Positions 13,244-13,501 of a DNA stretch of 13,501 nt are shown one piece after another. Each line of letters starts with the position of its first letter. The first letter of the stretch is position 1. The notes under the pieces were generated by a model. The model had not been told where the DNA came from. It saw nothing but the letters and a program-made list of their open reading frames with translations, and did not search any database. Source of the stretch: Tabrizicola_A sp044377735. Its GTDB lineage: Bacteria; Pseudomonadota; Alphaproteobacteria; Rhodobacterales; Rhodobacteraceae. Location: positions 1-13,501 of the forward strand of contig JBILYK010000095.1 of assembly GCA_044377735.1 (NCBI GenBank), given 5' to 3'. A program made the translations under genes and the position numbers.

Positions 13244-13447
13244 ATGTTCGCCCGCCTGATGTCGCTGTTCCAGACCCGCCACTCGACCCGCTTTATGCTG
13301 GATCGCAGGGATGATCGGCTGTTGGCCGATATCGGCCTGACCCGCGCGGATCTTGAGGCCATGCACCTTGGCCTCGGCCCGGACGAAGCGCGCACAAAAG
13401 TGTTCAGCTTCCCGGCCCTGCCCTTCCAGTTTCGTCTCCCTGCCTGA
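13244..13447 (+). CDS. Small DUF1127-like protein
   Basis: The 67-residue protein carries the DUF1127-type motif LDRRDDRLLADIGLTRADLEAM at about 19-40, close to the LARLSDRELDDIG motif of the other copy in this window. The motif is central rather than C-terminal here. It is followed by an uncharacterised tail (HLGLGPDEARTKVFSFPALPFQF). I chose the ATG at 13244 because AAAGGAG lies six bases upstream. An ATG 45 bases earlier lacks such a site. Function is unknown, and RNA binding by analogy with CcaF1 of Rhodobacter sphaeroides is only a possibility. The gene is monocistronic, diverges from the LysR-type gene and ends in a clear terminator. Confidence 0.8.
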   Translation: MFARLMSLFQTRHSTRFMLDRRDDRLLADIGLTRADLEAMHLGLGPDEARTKVFSFPALPFQFRLPA

Positions 13448-13459
13448 ATTGGCAGCACT

Positions 13460-13500
13460 CTTCGCGGGGGGCAACCCAAACGCACCCGCGAAGTCTTTTA
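13460..13500 (+). terminator. Rho-independent terminator of the second DUF1127-like gene
   Basis: CTTCGCGGG (13460-13468) pairs perfectly with CCCGCGAAG (13485-13493) around a 16-base loop. TCTTTTA follows. It begins 12 bases after the stop codon. The stem and T run are good, though the loop is large. Confidence 0.7.
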
Positions 13501-13501
13501 T

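Overview
The window is high-GC chromosomal DNA that looks like a member of the Rhodobacteraceae (Alphaproteobacteria). The support is a phosphatidylcholine synthase, a ruvCAB cluster, two short DUF1127-type proteins, a DUF484-xerC pair, and hairpin repeats of the kind common in this family. The genus cannot be fixed from the sequence. Most of the window is housekeeping chromosome. I see no phage, transposon, plasmid, CRISPR or defence genes, and no tRNA or rRNA.

Layout. On the minus strand at 123-2339 lies the Holliday-junction operon ruvC-ruvA-ruvB, tightly packed. It is preceded by a 368-base intergenic region holding a candidate promoter, an imperfect LexA-like box and four phased CAGTA repeats. 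A small DUF1127 gene (2708-2911, plus) with its own terminator follows. A minus-strand run then reads priA (5638-7881), a 31-bp tandem repeat array, msrA (4705-5355), prmA (3533-4645), a 118-residue single-pass membrane protein (3070-3426) and possibly a 33-codon small ORF (2919-3020). Divergent from priA is a plus-strand set: a small transaldolase (7905-8558), a large perfect hairpin, DUF484 and xerC (overlapping by 4 bases), and phosphatidylcholine synthase. The last of these converges on a minus-strand pair, a LysR-type regulator and an EamA/DMT permease (11313-13143). A second DUF1127-like gene (13244-13447, plus) shares a divergent promoter region with the regulator gene.

How the genes relate. 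RuvABC, PriA and XerC all serve recombination, restart of stalled forks and chromosome-dimer resolution. MsrA repairs oxidised methionine, PrmA methylates ribosomal protein L11, and Pcs makes phosphatidylcholine. The LysR-EamA pair probably forms a regulated export or import module of unknown substrate.

Most unusual points. PrmA is about 75 residues longer than usual because its N-terminal substrate-recognition region is present twice in tandem, alignable without gaps at about 35% identity. The priA-msrA gap holds 3.7 copies of a 31-bp repeat whose minus-strand RNA would carry repeated CUCCUU anti-Shine-Dalgarno motifs between small hairpins. A 22-bp perfect palindrome overlaps the candidate msrA promoter. 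Two other long, almost perfect hairpins (51 and 37 bases) sit between genes.
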